Of a stretch of DNA of 64,000 nucleotides, positions 39,794-49,532 are shown piece after piece (positions within the stretch are counted from its first letter, which is position 1; every line of letters starts with the position of its first letter). The position numbers and the translations under genes were made by a program. Source of the stretch: Caulochytrium protostelioides (Eukaryota > Chytridiomycota > Caulochytriomycetes > Caulochytriales > Caulochytriaceae); NCBI GenBank assembly GCA_003615045.1, contig ML014142.1, positions 62,001-126,000 on the forward strand, given 5' to 3'. The notes under the pieces were generated by a model. It was not told the DNA's origin and searched no databases. It saw nothing but the letters and a program-made list of their open reading frames with translations.

Positions 39794-42700
39794 ATGGCCA
39801 AGAAGAAGGCAGGCGCCAACCGGCCCTATGCCACCGAAGTGATCAAGAAGGCCCCGGCGGCCGCGGAGACCGACGAGGCCGCCGCCGCCGCCGCGCCGGG
39901 CAAAAAGAAGGGCGGCGCCGCGGCCAAGGCCGCCGCCGCCGCCATTGCTGCGAAAGCCGCCCAGCGCGCCGGCAGCCCTGCGAACGCGGCGGTGCCGCCG
40001 CCGTCGGCCGCGCAGCGCGGCGCCGCGGGCCCGGACGACTGGGAGTCGGCGCCCGTGATCCGGGACGCGCGCGTCGCGACGCTCGTGGACGCCATGCGGC
40101 CCATGCAGTTGCGCGTCGACTCGCTGCTGGGCCGCGACCGCGCCAAGAAGGGCGCGCTGCAGCGCGACGTCTTTGTGCCGTCCGTGCACCTCGCGGCGTA
40201 CGAGAACCTGATCGTGTCGTTTCTGCGAACGCAGATCGACTGGAGCCGCCAGGCGCGCGCCATCCAGCAGGACCTCATCTTCAAGGCAGCGACCCCCGCG
40301 GTCGGCTCGGTCGCCGCGAACCTCATGCAGAACGGCAGCGTCGTGGACGCCGCCGCCGCGACGGCGCTGTTGACGTCCGAGACGGCGATCTGCGATCGGC
40401 TGCTCGAGAACTACATGCGCCTCGAGGCCATGGGCTTTAAGAAGCGCCATATCCACGACGCCTTCAGCGCCACTCAGGGCCTGGACTTCGAGCTTGCGAT
40501 GGGATGGCTTTGCATTCATCTGAAGGCTCATGAGCTGCCGCCGGGCTACACGTACCAGGAAGAGAAGTCGCCCGTCGCGGCGGCCGCGGCCCACCTGCGG
40601 CGTGCGGCGGCGCAGACGGCGGACGAGTACCGTCGCGAAACCCAGCAGAACGACCATGATGCGGTTAGCGAAGCGCAAGGCACGTCACCGGACACGTCTG
40701 CCGACGCGCGGCCCGGGGAGCTGCCAGCGGACTCGCCAGCAGGCCCGCCAGCTGCGAAAGCCGCGCCAGACGACGGCTTGACCGATGCCGAACGCTTGAA
40801 GCAGTATATCCTGAACGCCGCCACTGCCGGCAGCGACGACGATGCGGACGGCGCGGGCGAGAACGACGACGACCTCGTCGAGTCTCTCGACCGCGCCGGA
40901 CGCTACCGCGTCGACCGCCCGCCCTCCGTGCTATATGCGGAGATCAAGCTGGACCTCAAATGGCTCACCGAGGACATCGAGTCCATGAAGCAGCAGCCCC
41001 TTGCTGCGCGCGCGGCGATCCCGGCCATGGTGGCGCAGCGCCGCGAGCTCCAGGACGTCCTCACCCAAGCCTCCAAGCTCCCGGGCTACTCGGGCTTGCT
41101 CGCCAACAAGGAGTACCACAAGCTCGCCAAAGCCGCGCGCCGCGCGCCGTTCGACCCAGTGGCCGCCGCGGCGGCCGCCGAAGCCGCGGCTCAGGCGCCC
41201 GCCAAGCCGGCCGGGGCCGCGGCTGCGGCGTCCACGAAAAAGAAGCCCGCGGTGTCGCCCCCAACGCCGGTGGCCGCGGGCTCGCCGCGCCCTGCAACGC
41301 CTGCCGCCGCTTCGCAGGAGCTGACGATGGACGAGCAGCGCCAGGCAAGCGCGATGCTGAGCACCTTCAAAGACATGAAAGACGGGCCTATCAACCACGA
41401 CGGCGGCGGCGGCGCCAACGACTTCGACAGCGGCGACGACTTGAGCGCGTTGTTCCACGACGCCTCGGACCACCCCGACTCGAGCGACAGCGATGCGGAC
41501 GACGCAGGCACGAAGAGCCAGGGCAAGAAGGCCCCACCGCCGCGTCCGATTGATGTGAGCTACGCGGCGACGTGGACCGGCAAAAACCCGCGGCAGATCT
41601 TGCAGGACTGGACGAACAAACATGCCAAGGGCGGGCGCACCAGCTACCGGCACAAGGAGCGCGGGGTGGGCTGCTGGCAAGCGACCCTGACGGTCAAGAA
41701 CGACGCGGTGTGCAAAACGATGAAAATGAGCCCGACCGAGTGGACGACTGACAAGCGCAGCGCAGAGCTGTTTGTCGCGACCAAGTTCCTCTACCAGTAT
41801 GCGGAGGGCCCCGTCTACCGCAACATGCCGCCGCCGTTCCGCGACCTGTGGCTCAGCTGGAAGGACAGCAAGGCCGTGGAAGAAGAGAACCGGCAGCGCG
41901 CCATCGAAGAAGCCCGCGCCGACTTTCTGCTCGAGATGGCGGGCAAGATCCAGCACGCGTACCAGGCCGACCACGCGGAGCTCGGCGCGACTCTGGGCAC
42001 ACGGCTGGGCCTGGATGCGGCGTCACGCGACGGCGCCGAGACGGCCGACGCCGCGCCGACCCGCCGCGGTCCGTCGGCGTCGCCGGCCCTGCTCATGTCG
42101 CGCTGGAGCGCGTGGATCGCGCGCCAGGCGACGCCGCGGTACCAGAAGCTGGCGACGGTGCGCCAGTCGCTGCCCGTGTACGGCGTGCGCGACGCGTTCT
42201 ACGCCTTGGTGGCGCAGCACCGCGTCGTCCTCGTCGCCGGCGAGACGGGGTCCGGCAAGAGCACGCAGATCCCGCAGTTCGTGCTCGAGCAGGCCATCGC
42301 GGCCAAGGCGCCGGTCCACATCGTGTGCACGCAGCCGCGGCGGATCTCGGCGGTCAGCATTGCGAGCCGCGTGAGCGAGGAGCTCGGCGAGCTCCCGCAC
42401 GACCTGGGCTCGCGCCGCAGCTGGGTCGGCTACCAGGTGCGCATGGAGAACAAGACGCACCGCGACACGCCGCTCGTGTTCTGCACGACGGGCGTGCTGC
42501 TGCGCCAGCTCGAGAGCGACCCGTCGCTCCGCCGCACGATGCACATCGTGATCGACGAAGTCCACGAGCGCAGCATCGACTCAGACTTTCTGCTCCTGCA
42601 GGTCGCTGAGCTCGCGCTGCTCCGCCCGGACCTGACGGTCATCCTGATGAGCGCGACGGCGGACACGAAGCTCTTCTGCAACTACTTCAACAGGAAGGGC

Positions 42701-45019
42701 CTCGGCCCCGTCGGCGTCCTCAAGGCCAGCGGCCGCACCTTCCCCGTGCAGGAGCGCTATCTCGAGCACGCGATCGAGGACAGCGGGTACCAGCTGGACG
42801 AGGGCAGCGAGTACGCGGTGCGCCGCACGACGTCGCGCGTCACGAAGGGATCGGTCGAAGTCACCGGCGCGCGCGGCGCCAAGCAGAAGGTGGCGATCGA
42901 GTGGGATGACGACGACGACGTCGTCATGCCCGAGCTGACGGGCGGCGATTTCTCACGGCGCACGCGCCGCTCCGTCGCGCTCACGAACATGTCCCGCGTC
43001 AACCTGGACCTCGTGGTCCATCTCGTGCAGTGGCTCGTGAACGGCGGCGGCGGCCTGCTCGCGCAGCACCCAGGCTCGATTCTCGTGTTCCTGCCCGGCG
43101 TCTTTGAGATCAAGCGCTGTGTCGACCTCGTCACGGCGATGCGCACCGAGCGGCCCATGGTGGCACTGCCCCTGCACAGTATGCTGAGCGTGGATGACCA
43201 GCGCAAGGTCTTTGATCCGGTGCCCGCGGGCAAGCAGAAGATCGTGTTCAGTACGAACATCGCCGAGACGGGCGTCACGATCCCCGACGTCACGATCGTC
43301 ATCGACTCCGCGAAAGCGCGCGAGATGACGTTCCGGCCTCGGCAGAACATCACGGCACTGACCGAGACGTTCATCAGCCGCGCGAACTGCAAGCAGCGCC
43401 GCGGGCGTGCGGGCCGCGTCCGTGAGGGCGTCTGCTTCCACCTCGTCACCCACGACTTCTACCAGCAGCTGCCAGAGCACCGGCCGCCCGAGATCTTGCG
43501 CCTGCCGCTCGAGAACTTGTGCCTGCGTATCCGCATCTTCCTGGACATCTCGAACCAGCGCCAGACGAGCATCGCGGCGTTCCTCAACCGCGCGATCGCC
43601 ACGCCGCCTGAGCGCAACACCAAGACCGCCGTCGCGACCCTGTGCCAAGTCGGCGCCTTGGACGACTTCGAAAATCTGACGCGCCTCGGCGCCCTGCTCG
43701 CGCATCTGCCGCTGGACGTCCGTCTGGGCAAGATGCTGATCCTCGGCGCCAAGTTCCGGTGCCTCGACCCGATCCTCACCGTTGTCGCCGCGCTTAGCCT
43801 CGGCAAGTCCGTGTTCGCGCCCACGCGCGACCGCGACGACGCCGACAGCAGCAAGAGCGACACGATCATCAGCGACACGGTGTTCTGGCGCTCGCGCTTC
43901 CTGCACAGCGGCTCCGACCTGCTGAGTATCGCCAACGTCTACGCGCGTTACCGCCAGATCTGGGCCCTCCATGGCAAGGTGTCCGCCGCGCGCGCCTGGT
44001 GCCAGCGCAACCGCTTGCACTTCGCCAACCTCGAGATGGTCCGCGATACCCGCAGCCAGCTCCTCGGCTGCCTCGTCGATGCGGGCCTCGTGCGCATGTC
44101 GCCGGCTGACGGCGGCGCCCCACGACGTCGCGGCGGCGGTGGCGGCAGCCGGAGTCGCAGCAGCGATGCGGTGCCGGCGGCGTACAACGCCAACGAGCCC
44201 TCGGCGGGGCCCGTGCTCGCCGCGTCGCTGTACCCGAACATCCTCGTCAACAATGCGCTGTCGGCGAACACGTATGCGACGACGCTCGTCAACGGGTCGG
44301 CGGCGGCCGCGGACCAGCTCGCGTCGACCGTCGAGTCCAAGAAGGAGGCCAACGTGGGGGCGCGCAACACGCTGCACCTGCGCAACCAGACGCAGTTCTG
44401 CCGCATCCACGGCGCGAGCCTCCTCTCGGGCGGGCAGCTGCTGCCGCCCGGGTTCTATGCGGCGCACGTGATGCGCATGCAGGCGAACGGCACGCCGACC
44501 GCGTTCGACCTCAACCCCATCGCCGGGTGGGCCCTGCACGTGCTCGCGGCCAACACGTCCCGCCCGGGCGTCGGCGGCATGCGTGTCTACGCGGCGACGG
44601 CCTCGGCCGCCACCGGCGACGGCCTCATCACGACGCGCATGATGCCGCGCCTCGGATTCGCCCTCAAGTTCCTCTCGCAGCTGCTTCACGAGGCCCTCTA
44701 TGCCGACACGGGCGATGTCATGGCCCGCGCCGACGACCAGGTCTCACCTGACGGAAACGACGACGACCCCGACGATGACGGCGACGGCGACGGCGACGGC
44801 GGCCAGACGGCGGCGAGCGACGGCGCGAAGCGCGGGAAACACCGCGGCGGGGACGGTCGCAACGAGGCGCACCACAACACGCAGGGGCTCCAACTCCAGA
44901 TCTGGAAGCAGCTGCACGAGCGCAACGACTCCCAGCGCAATGCCCAAGTCTTCCTTCTGGTTCAGCAGCTGCTCGCGACCGAGTATGATCAATTTCTCCA
45001 CCACGACCAGAAAGTCTAG
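39794..45019 (+). CDS. DHX29: DHX29-type DEAH-box helicase (translation initiation)
   Basis: 1741 residues. The N-terminus is Lys/Ala-rich. A UBA-like helical region (LLENYMRLEAMGFKKRHIHDAF, LDFELAMGWLCIHLKAHELPPGY) is at about 200-260. The segment YAATWTGKNPRQILQDWTNKHAKGG with CWQATLTV near 590-650 matches the region specific to DHX29 (human YTARSWTGKSPKQFLIDW). The helicase core has Walker A GETGSGKST at about 816-824, the box DEVH at about 921-924, SAT as MSATAD, and QRRGRAGRV, followed by winged-helix, ratchet and OB regions ending KIAVIF-like and LLATEYDQFL. DHX29 binds the 40S subunit and helps 43S complexes scan structured 5' UTRs. It is absent from budding yeast but present in many other eukaryotes. 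The inserts at 640-730 (Asp/Ser) and 1380-1400 are low-complexity. No intron. Confidence 0.9.
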   Translation: MAKKKAGANRPYATEVIKKAPAAAETDEAAAAAAPGKKKGGAAAKAAAAAIAAKAAQRAGSPANAAVPPPSAAQRGAAGPDDWESAPVIRDARVATLVDAMRPMQLRVDSLLGRDRAKKGALQRDVFVPSVHLAAYENLIVSFLRTQIDWSRQARAIQQDLIFKAATPAVGSVAANLMQNGSVVDAAAATALLTSETAICDRLLENYMRLEAMGFKKRHIHDAFSATQGLDFELAMGWLCIHLKAHELPPGYTYQEEKSPVAAAAAHLRRAAAQTADEYRRETQQNDHDAVSEAQGTSPDTSADARPGELPADSPAGPPAAKAAPDDGLTDAERLKQYILNAATAGSDDDADGAGENDDDLVESLDRAGRYRVDRPPSVLYAEIKLDLKWLTEDIESMKQQPLAARAAIPAMVAQRRELQDVLTQASKLPGYSGLLANKEYHKLAKAARRAPFDPVAAAAAAEAAAQAPAKPAGAAAAASTKKKPAVSPPTPVAAGSPRPATPAAASQELTMDEQRQASAMLSTFKDMKDGPINHDGGGGANDFDSGDDLSALFHDASDHPDSSDSDADDAGTKSQGKKAPPPRPIDVSYAATWTGKNPRQILQDWTNKHAKGGRTSYRHKERGVGCWQATLTVKNDAVCKTMKMSPTEWTTDKRSAELFVATKFLYQYAEGPVYRNMPPPFRDLWLSWKDSKAVEEENRQRAIEEARADFLLEMAGKIQHAYQADHAELGATLGTRLGLDAASRDGAETADAAPTRRGPSASPALLMSRWSAWIARQATPRYQKLATVRQSLPVYGVRDAFYALVAQHRVVLVAGETGSGKSTQIPQFVLEQAIAAKAPVHIVCTQPRRISAVSIASRVSEELGELPHDLGSRRSWVGYQVRMENKTHRDTPLVFCTTGVLLRQLESDPSLRRTMHIVIDEVHERSIDSDFLLLQVAELALLRPDLTVILMSATADTKLFCNYFNRKGLGPVGVLKASGRTFPVQERYLEHAIEDSGYQLDEGSEYAVRRTTSRVTKGSVEVTGARGAKQKVAIEWDDDDDVVMPELTGGDFSRRTRRSVALTNMSRVNLDLVVHLVQWLVNGGGGLLAQHPGSILVFLPGVFEIKRCVDLVTAMRTERPMVALPLHSMLSVDDQRKVFDPVPAGKQKIVFSTNIAETGVTIPDVTIVIDSAKAREMTFRPRQNITALTETFISRANCKQRRGRAGRVREGVCFHLVTHDFYQQLPEHRPPEILRLPLENLCLRIRIFLDISNQRQTSIAAFLNRAIATPPERNTKTAVATLCQVGALDDFENLTRLGALLAHLPLDVRLGKMLILGAKFRCLDPILTVVAALSLGKSVFAPTRDRDDADSSKSDTIISDTVFWRSRFLHSGSDLLSIANVYARYRQIWALHGKVSAARAWCQRNRLHFANLEMVRDTRSQLLGCLVDAGLVRMSPADGGAPRRRGGGGGSRSRSSDAVPAAYNANEPSAGPVLAASLYPNILVNNALSANTYATTLVNGSAAAADQLASTVESKKEANVGARNTLHLRNQTQFCRIHGASLLSGGQLLPPGFYAAHVMRMQANGTPTAFDLNPIAGWALHVLAANTSRPGVGGMRVYAATASAATGDGLITTRMMPRLGFALKFLSQLLHEALYADTGDVMARADDQVSPDGNDDDPDDDGDGDGDGGQTAASDGAKRGKHRGGDGRNEAHHNTQGLQLQIWKQLHERNDSQRNAQVFLLVQQLLATEYDQFLHHDQKV

Positions 45020-45192
45020 TCGCATTCCGCGTGCTGTGGAACATCAGAAAAAAAATAGACTTTCAAATACACACCCAACCAACCGTCGAGAAGAAATGAG
45101 CAAAGAAGAGCGGGCGATGGTCTCTGGTCTGCCTCAAGACCAAAGCTAGGCGGGGCCACCGTGATGTCTCGGCGCGATATTGGACGCAATGC

Positions 45193-46122
45193 CTAGAAGA
45201 GACTCTGCAGTAAGGACGGCAGGGCCGCCAGGACCACGAGCAAAGCGCCTATCCGGTAGCCCGTGGGCGCCATGATCTGCGACGGGCCGTCGGAGGTCGT
45301 TGTCTTGATGATGGTGCTGCCGATCGCCGACTTGACACCGCTGCATAAGTCGTCCATCGCGCCGAGATGCGCGCTCGCATGACAGGTGTTGACGAGGGCG
45401 TTGCACTCGCTGAGCCCGTCGCTCTCCTTGCAGACGGCGCTGTACACGGAAAAGATATCGCAGCCGACCAGCAGCTGCGTCTCGTTGATCCAGCCAGAGC
45501 GCGGGCTGATCCCGCACTGGCGGCATGCGTCGAGCTTGTTTGTCTTGCAGCTTGCGATGAGATGCGCCTGGCTTTCCACTGTTGGTGGCAGCGGCCACCG
45601 CACCGCGCAGCCGGGGATGCTCGGGTCCGCCTGGCACGTCAGGTTGACCGCCGCGCAGTGGTGGTTCGGCACCGTCTCGACGAGGTCGCGGTCCGCGGCA
45701 CAGAGCTGCCGCGCCAGCGCCATGTCCGTGCAGGACCCATCCGTCGGCATCTCGGGCAATGCCTGGCACGAGACGAACAGCGAACACGCCGTCAGCGTCG
45801 TGTTGACGGCGCCGCACACCGCATCCAGTGTCGTCGTGCCGTTCGTGAACTCAAAGATGGACGTCGGGTCCGGCTTGACGCTCTGGTCCTCGCGGCCCGC
45901 CACGGACGGCGTCGACGGCGCCGGCGCCGGCGCTGCTGCGGCATCGGCAGCGGCCGAGGCGTCAGCGGCTGCCGCGGCCGCTGTCGCGGTCGCGCTGGCG
46001 GGCGTCGCGGCACCGACCTTCGCGGCCTCCGCCGTCCGCGCGTCCGACACATCGCCCGCGGCGGCGAGGGGGGTGGCGAGCGTCAGCACGACGGCGCCCA
46101 ACAGCGCCTGGGCCCATCGCAT
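45193..46122 (-). CDS. Predicted GPI-anchored, Cys-rich cell-surface protein
   Basis: 309 residues. A signal peptide (MRWAQALLGAVVLTLATPLAAA) is followed by an Ala-rich stalk to about residue 80, then a compact region with 16 cysteines and four N-glycosylation sequons (NGT, NTT, NLT, NET), and finally a hydrophobic tail (YRIGALLVVLAALPSLLQSLF) with no cytoplasmic residues, the arrangement of a GPI-anchored protein. Two sub-blocks repeat a similar Cys spacing: SCQALPEMPTDGSCTDMALARQLC and CDIFSVYSAVCKESDGLSECNALVNTC. These resemble extracellular Cys-rich regions I associate with some fungal copper-transporter-like proteins, but no transporter helices are present here. Even Cys count suits eight disulfides. 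Function unknown. Convergent with DHX29, with 173 bases between. Confidence 0.75.
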   Translation of the reverse strand: MRWAQALLGAVVLTLATPLAAAGDVSDARTAEAAKVGAATPASATATAAAAAADASAAADAAAAPAPAPSTPSVAGREDQSVKPDPTSIFEFTNGTTTLDAVCGAVNTTLTACSLFVSCQALPEMPTDGSCTDMALARQLCAADRDLVETVPNHHCAAVNLTCQADPSIPGCAVRWPLPPTVESQAHLIASCKTNKLDACRQCGISPRSGWINETQLLVGCDIFSVYSAVCKESDGLSECNALVNTCHASAHLGAMDDLCSGVKSAIGSTIIKTTTSDGPSQIMAPTGYRIGALLVVLAALPSLLQSLF

Positions 46123-47093
46123 GGTCGCAGATCGTCAACGAAAGACGGCTGGATGAGGGTCCACCGGATCGGCCCCACGGCGGCAAAGCACGGCGCTGGG
46201 GTCACAGGGGCGCAGTCAGCGGCCAGTCGATAAAAAGCCGATGCAAAAACGAAGAGACGAGACGGATGACTCGTAAAAAATGGCGGTGGAGAGAGAACAA
46301 ACAGGAGAGAACGCGGGTCAGATACAACTGAAAGGGTCGATCAGGCATTCAGGGGTGACGATGCTTGTGCAACGAGTTATAGAACATTCTATTCACGCGA
46401 TCTGACCAGAGGCAGGGGATTGCAGCACAGTCACCGTGAGATCGGCGGTCACCAGCAAAACTAAAGAATTCGAAGGGCCCAATCAGGCCAGAACAGATGA
46501 AAACAGCCATCATATCGCCGCGCGTCTGCGCGCGACAGGCCTTGGTGGCATCGACCCCATTTTATTTGAGAGACTATATAAGCAACCCCCTCGCTGATGA
46601 TGACGGATGCCACCAGCTGCCATCCGACTCCGGCGGTCGTTGCCGTTGGGTTCCAGCTGTCCATCCGTCACGGCATCGAGCCTCACCGGTGCTACTCCAG
46701 GCGATAGCGGACCACGTATCGCGACCAGGTTGCGTCGCGCTCGCAATCTCCAAGGCGAGAGAAATCGATTCTTTTTCCTTTGCCACGGTTGGTGGCCACC
46801 GGGGGTGGATCGCCCAGCATGGCGAGGCTTTTCGTCCGCCGGCCAGATGGGCGCAGGTGCGGCGTGGCGGTCGGCGCGGCTGGCGGGGCTGTCATGCCGA
46901 TCCCTGATACGTCGGAGTTTCGCACCCCCTTTTTTTTACGCGACCCAACTGGCATGAACCCAGCTGAGCCATCGACGCACACACCGCATCCGCTTTATAC
47001 AGACGGTTTATACAGACGGTTTATACAGACGCTTCAAGCATCGCGCACTCGGCTGCAGCCACCGAAACCAGAGACGTCATCGCTTTCGTGTGT
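46123..47093. other. Intergenic between surface-protein gene and unknown gene
   Basis: Contains the promoter of the Cys-rich surface protein (toward 46123) and the 3' end of the 512-residue unknown gene. A TATATAAG at 46576-46583 is the best TATA-like element, but no gene starts in range on the plus strand. A 13-bp triplicate lies at 46994-47032. No further gene supported. Confidence 0.5.
46994..47032. repeat. Three tandem copies of TTTATACAGACGG
   Basis: Perfect 13-bp period for three units, the last differing only at its final base. It lies about 60 bases past the stop of the minus-strand unknown gene, so probably in its 3' UTR or terminator region. Confidence 0.8.
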
Positions 47094-48632
47094 TTACAGG
47101 AACGCCTCTTGGCTGCCGAGCCCCTTCGATCCTGCGTCCGAGGCGCTGTCGTCGATGCCCATGTCGGCGAACAAGTCATCGAGCGCCGCGAGATTCGACG
47201 CGACCTGGGCATCGGTCGCTTCGTCGTACGCGTTGCTCTCCGCATCGCTCACGGACGGCTTAGAGGCCGCGCGCGTGGTCGGCGCGGGCGCCGTGTACGC
47301 GGGGGGCTGCCGCGCCAACGGCGACGCGGTCGACGGCGCCGGCGCCAGCGCCGCGGCGGCGGACCGCCCGGCGGGCGCGGCAAACAACGCGTTGCGCATC
47401 TGCTCTTCGCCCATGCCGCGGGTCGAGAACCCTGCCGTCTGGCCCGACGACGGCCGCGGCCCCGACGCCGCCGCCGCCGCCGCCTGCGACCGCGCGGGCG
47501 GCGCAAACAAGGCGCTGCGCATGCGGTCCTCGCCCAACGTCCGGGACAAATCGAGCGGCGTCGCCGTGGCGCTCGGCTTGGCCCGCGGCCCGGTGGAGAG
47601 CAGCGCCGCACGCGCGCTGGTCGGGTGCATCTGGTGCACGGGCGTCGTGCTCACGCGATCCGGGTTCAGCAGCACCGAACGGGAGGCCATGTAAGCCGCG
47701 TGGGCGGTGCGCGGCGGCGCGACGGGGGTCGCGGCTGGCGGCGCGGCCACGGCTGCCGCGGGCGGCTGGTACCGAGGCGCTGCGGCTGCGGGCTGATACG
47801 TCGCTGGTTGGTAGGCCGCAGCCGCGGCGGACGGGTAGGCGGTGGCGGGGGCCGGCTCGGTGGACGCGCTGGAGCCAGCCCGCGAGCGAGCCGGCAACGG
47901 GGGCGGCGCCGCGTTGGGCGGCGGGAGCATGGGCCGCACGGCCTGCGCTGGGGGGGCCGCTAGACCCGCTGCCGCCGCGCCGGCAGACGCCGAGGCCGAG
48001 GCCGACGCGCCGCCCCATCGCGGCGACGCGTCGTCGGACGCGTAGGGATCGACCGGCGAGGCGTCGGACGCGGCGTCGCGCTCCATGATGGCGGGCTGCA
48101 TGGTCGTGAGCGTGTCGTACGGCAGTGGCGCCTCGCTCAGCCACGGCACATCGTCCGCTTCCGGTGGCCTGACGAACGCCGGGTCGACGTCGGCGTCACG
48201 GCGCTCCGAGAACGGACGCGGCGGGGAGGCGTCGCCGTGGGACGCGGCGCGGGGCGTGGCGGCAGGCGCGGGCGCGGGCGCGGGCGCATCGTCCCACTCG
48301 GACCAGCGCGGCGCGTCCTCGCGCCGCGCCGCGACGGGCGATTCATACCGGTACGCGTCGACGGGATCGGGCTTGCGTGCCGTGACGGTGTGCGCGTCGC
48401 TGCCCCACGGCGCGGCGCTGTCGCTGCTCAGATCAAACGCGAGCGGCGCCGGATTCGTCGAGTGGGAAGCACGACGACTCGCGCGCGCGTCTTCGGCGTC
48501 GGCGTCGTCGTTATCGTGGTGATATGACGGCGGAACCGGCAGTGTGCGGGGCGGGAGGGGCGCCGGCGCGACGGCGGCTGACGTGGCGGTGTTCCCCGCG
48601 TCGCCCCAGGGGTTGTCCAGATCGTCAAACAT
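47094..48632 (-). CDS. Unknown Ala/Pro-rich protein with NPW-type N-terminus
   Basis: 512 residues from the ATG at 48632 (MFDDLDNPWGDAG); the frame is open to 48809 but that part is Pro/Ser-rich without motifs. I do not recognise the family. Visible: an acidic NPWGD start; low-complexity Ala/Pro tracts; a degenerate pair of repeats, TLGEDRMRSALFAPPARS and GMGEEQMRNALFAAPAGRS, preceded by RSVLLNPDRVSTTPVHQM; and an acidic C-terminus (YDEATDAQVASNLAALDDLFADMGIDD) predicted to form a short helix. The helix-like end and the NPW start suggest an adaptor with short linear motifs, possibly in membrane traffic, but this is a guess. The steady frame over 1.5 kb and non-random motifs support that it is coding. 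Divergent to TAD2. Confidence 0.6.
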   Translation of the reverse strand: MFDDLDNPWGDAGNTATSAAVAPAPLPPRTLPVPPSYHHDNDDADAEDARASRRASHSTNPAPLAFDLSSDSAAPWGSDAHTVTARKPDPVDAYRYESPVAARREDAPRWSEWDDAPAPAPAPAATPRAASHGDASPPRPFSERRDADVDPAFVRPPEADDVPWLSEAPLPYDTLTTMQPAIMERDAASDASPVDPYASDDASPRWGGASASASASAGAAAAGLAAPPAQAVRPMLPPPNAAPPPLPARSRAGSSASTEPAPATAYPSAAAAAYQPATYQPAAAAPRYQPPAAAVAAPPAATPVAPPRTAHAAYMASRSVLLNPDRVSTTPVHQMHPTSARAALLSTGPRAKPSATATPLDLSRTLGEDRMRSALFAPPARSQAAAAAASGPRPSSGQTAGFSTRGMGEEQMRNALFAAPAGRSAAAALAPAPSTASPLARQPPAYTAPAPTTRAASKPSVSDAESNAYDEATDAQVASNLAALDDLFADMGIDDSASDAGSKGLGSQEAFL

Positions 48633-49532
48633 CGTGTCCGGTGGCCGAAGCAAGGGGTGCTGGTGTAGATACGGGTGGCAGGTGCGCGTCAGAGAGCACA
48701 ACGTCGGATGATATGGCACGGTACGAGACGCGGACAGGCTGGCAGTGGGTGGTGTACTCCGCCAGGATCCGAGGCGAACGATCGAATGAGGAGCTCGGCT
48801 CCGGGGCAACTACGTGTCGCTTTATGTTGCCACGGGGCAAAAGACCCGTGCCACGCGGACCACCGCCAGCGGATCGGAAAAGGACCGGTGCCGAATGGGG
48901 TGAAGGGGCCACCGGTGTCGGCGTGGGAAAGAGATCTCTCGTGCCGAGAAACCGGTCTAGGCCGCGCGCGTCGGAGTTTGGGGGCGCAGTCGTGTCGGAG
49001 CTAGGGACCACCTGTGGCCGTTGTCATGCATGCACGCGACTCAGGGGCCTTATATCCATACGGATCGTCGACGGAATGTCTCCTGACAGCAAAGACACGC
49101 TCATGGTGATGCATGGCCAGACTCGTCCCAAGAGGCAGCGGCGAGAAAGACACCATAGAGCAACGACATCAGCCGCTCCGCCGATCCTTCGTTGGCCCTT
49201 TTTTTTCGTGCGGGGGTCGCGGCCCTTCATGCCCTGAAAAGAAAAGGAGTGGCGGCAGTCCCACTCGAGAATATCTCCGCTCGATGGGTCCACCCATCGG
49301 CATCAATTGCCATGAACGCGAGAACAATACAACAACGACAGTCGATTCGGGAGGTACATGCCATGACAAGTTCTCGATCACATCGCTACCACGTGCTTGT
49401 CGGAGTTTGCCTTGTCGCAACTCCGACGTCGCCGCCCACCATTTTTTTTTTTCGAATTGATGGCCTGAGACCCCGCCGTCCCGTACCGACTGATCGGCAG
49501 GAGCCCACTTCGTTTCGGATTCACGATCGGCG
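48633..49532. other. Divergent intergenic region between unknown gene and TAD2
   Basis: 900 bases. Contains several poly-T runs on the plus strand (49199-49207 and 49442-49452), the second about 80 bases before the TAD2 start. No coding sequence supported. Confidence 0.5.

Noticed and set aside
42953-44689. 578-codon minus-strand ORF
   Set aside because: Antisense shadow of the DHX29 helicase C-terminal part.
46576-46583. TATATAAG as a plus-strand promoter
   Set aside because: No supportable plus-strand gene starts downstream for nearly 3 kb; kept only as a note in the intergenic entry.
47094-47180. SNARE-like helix at the C-terminus of the unknown protein
   Set aside because: Only a few heptads fit, the central Gln layer is missing and no splice donor allows continuation.
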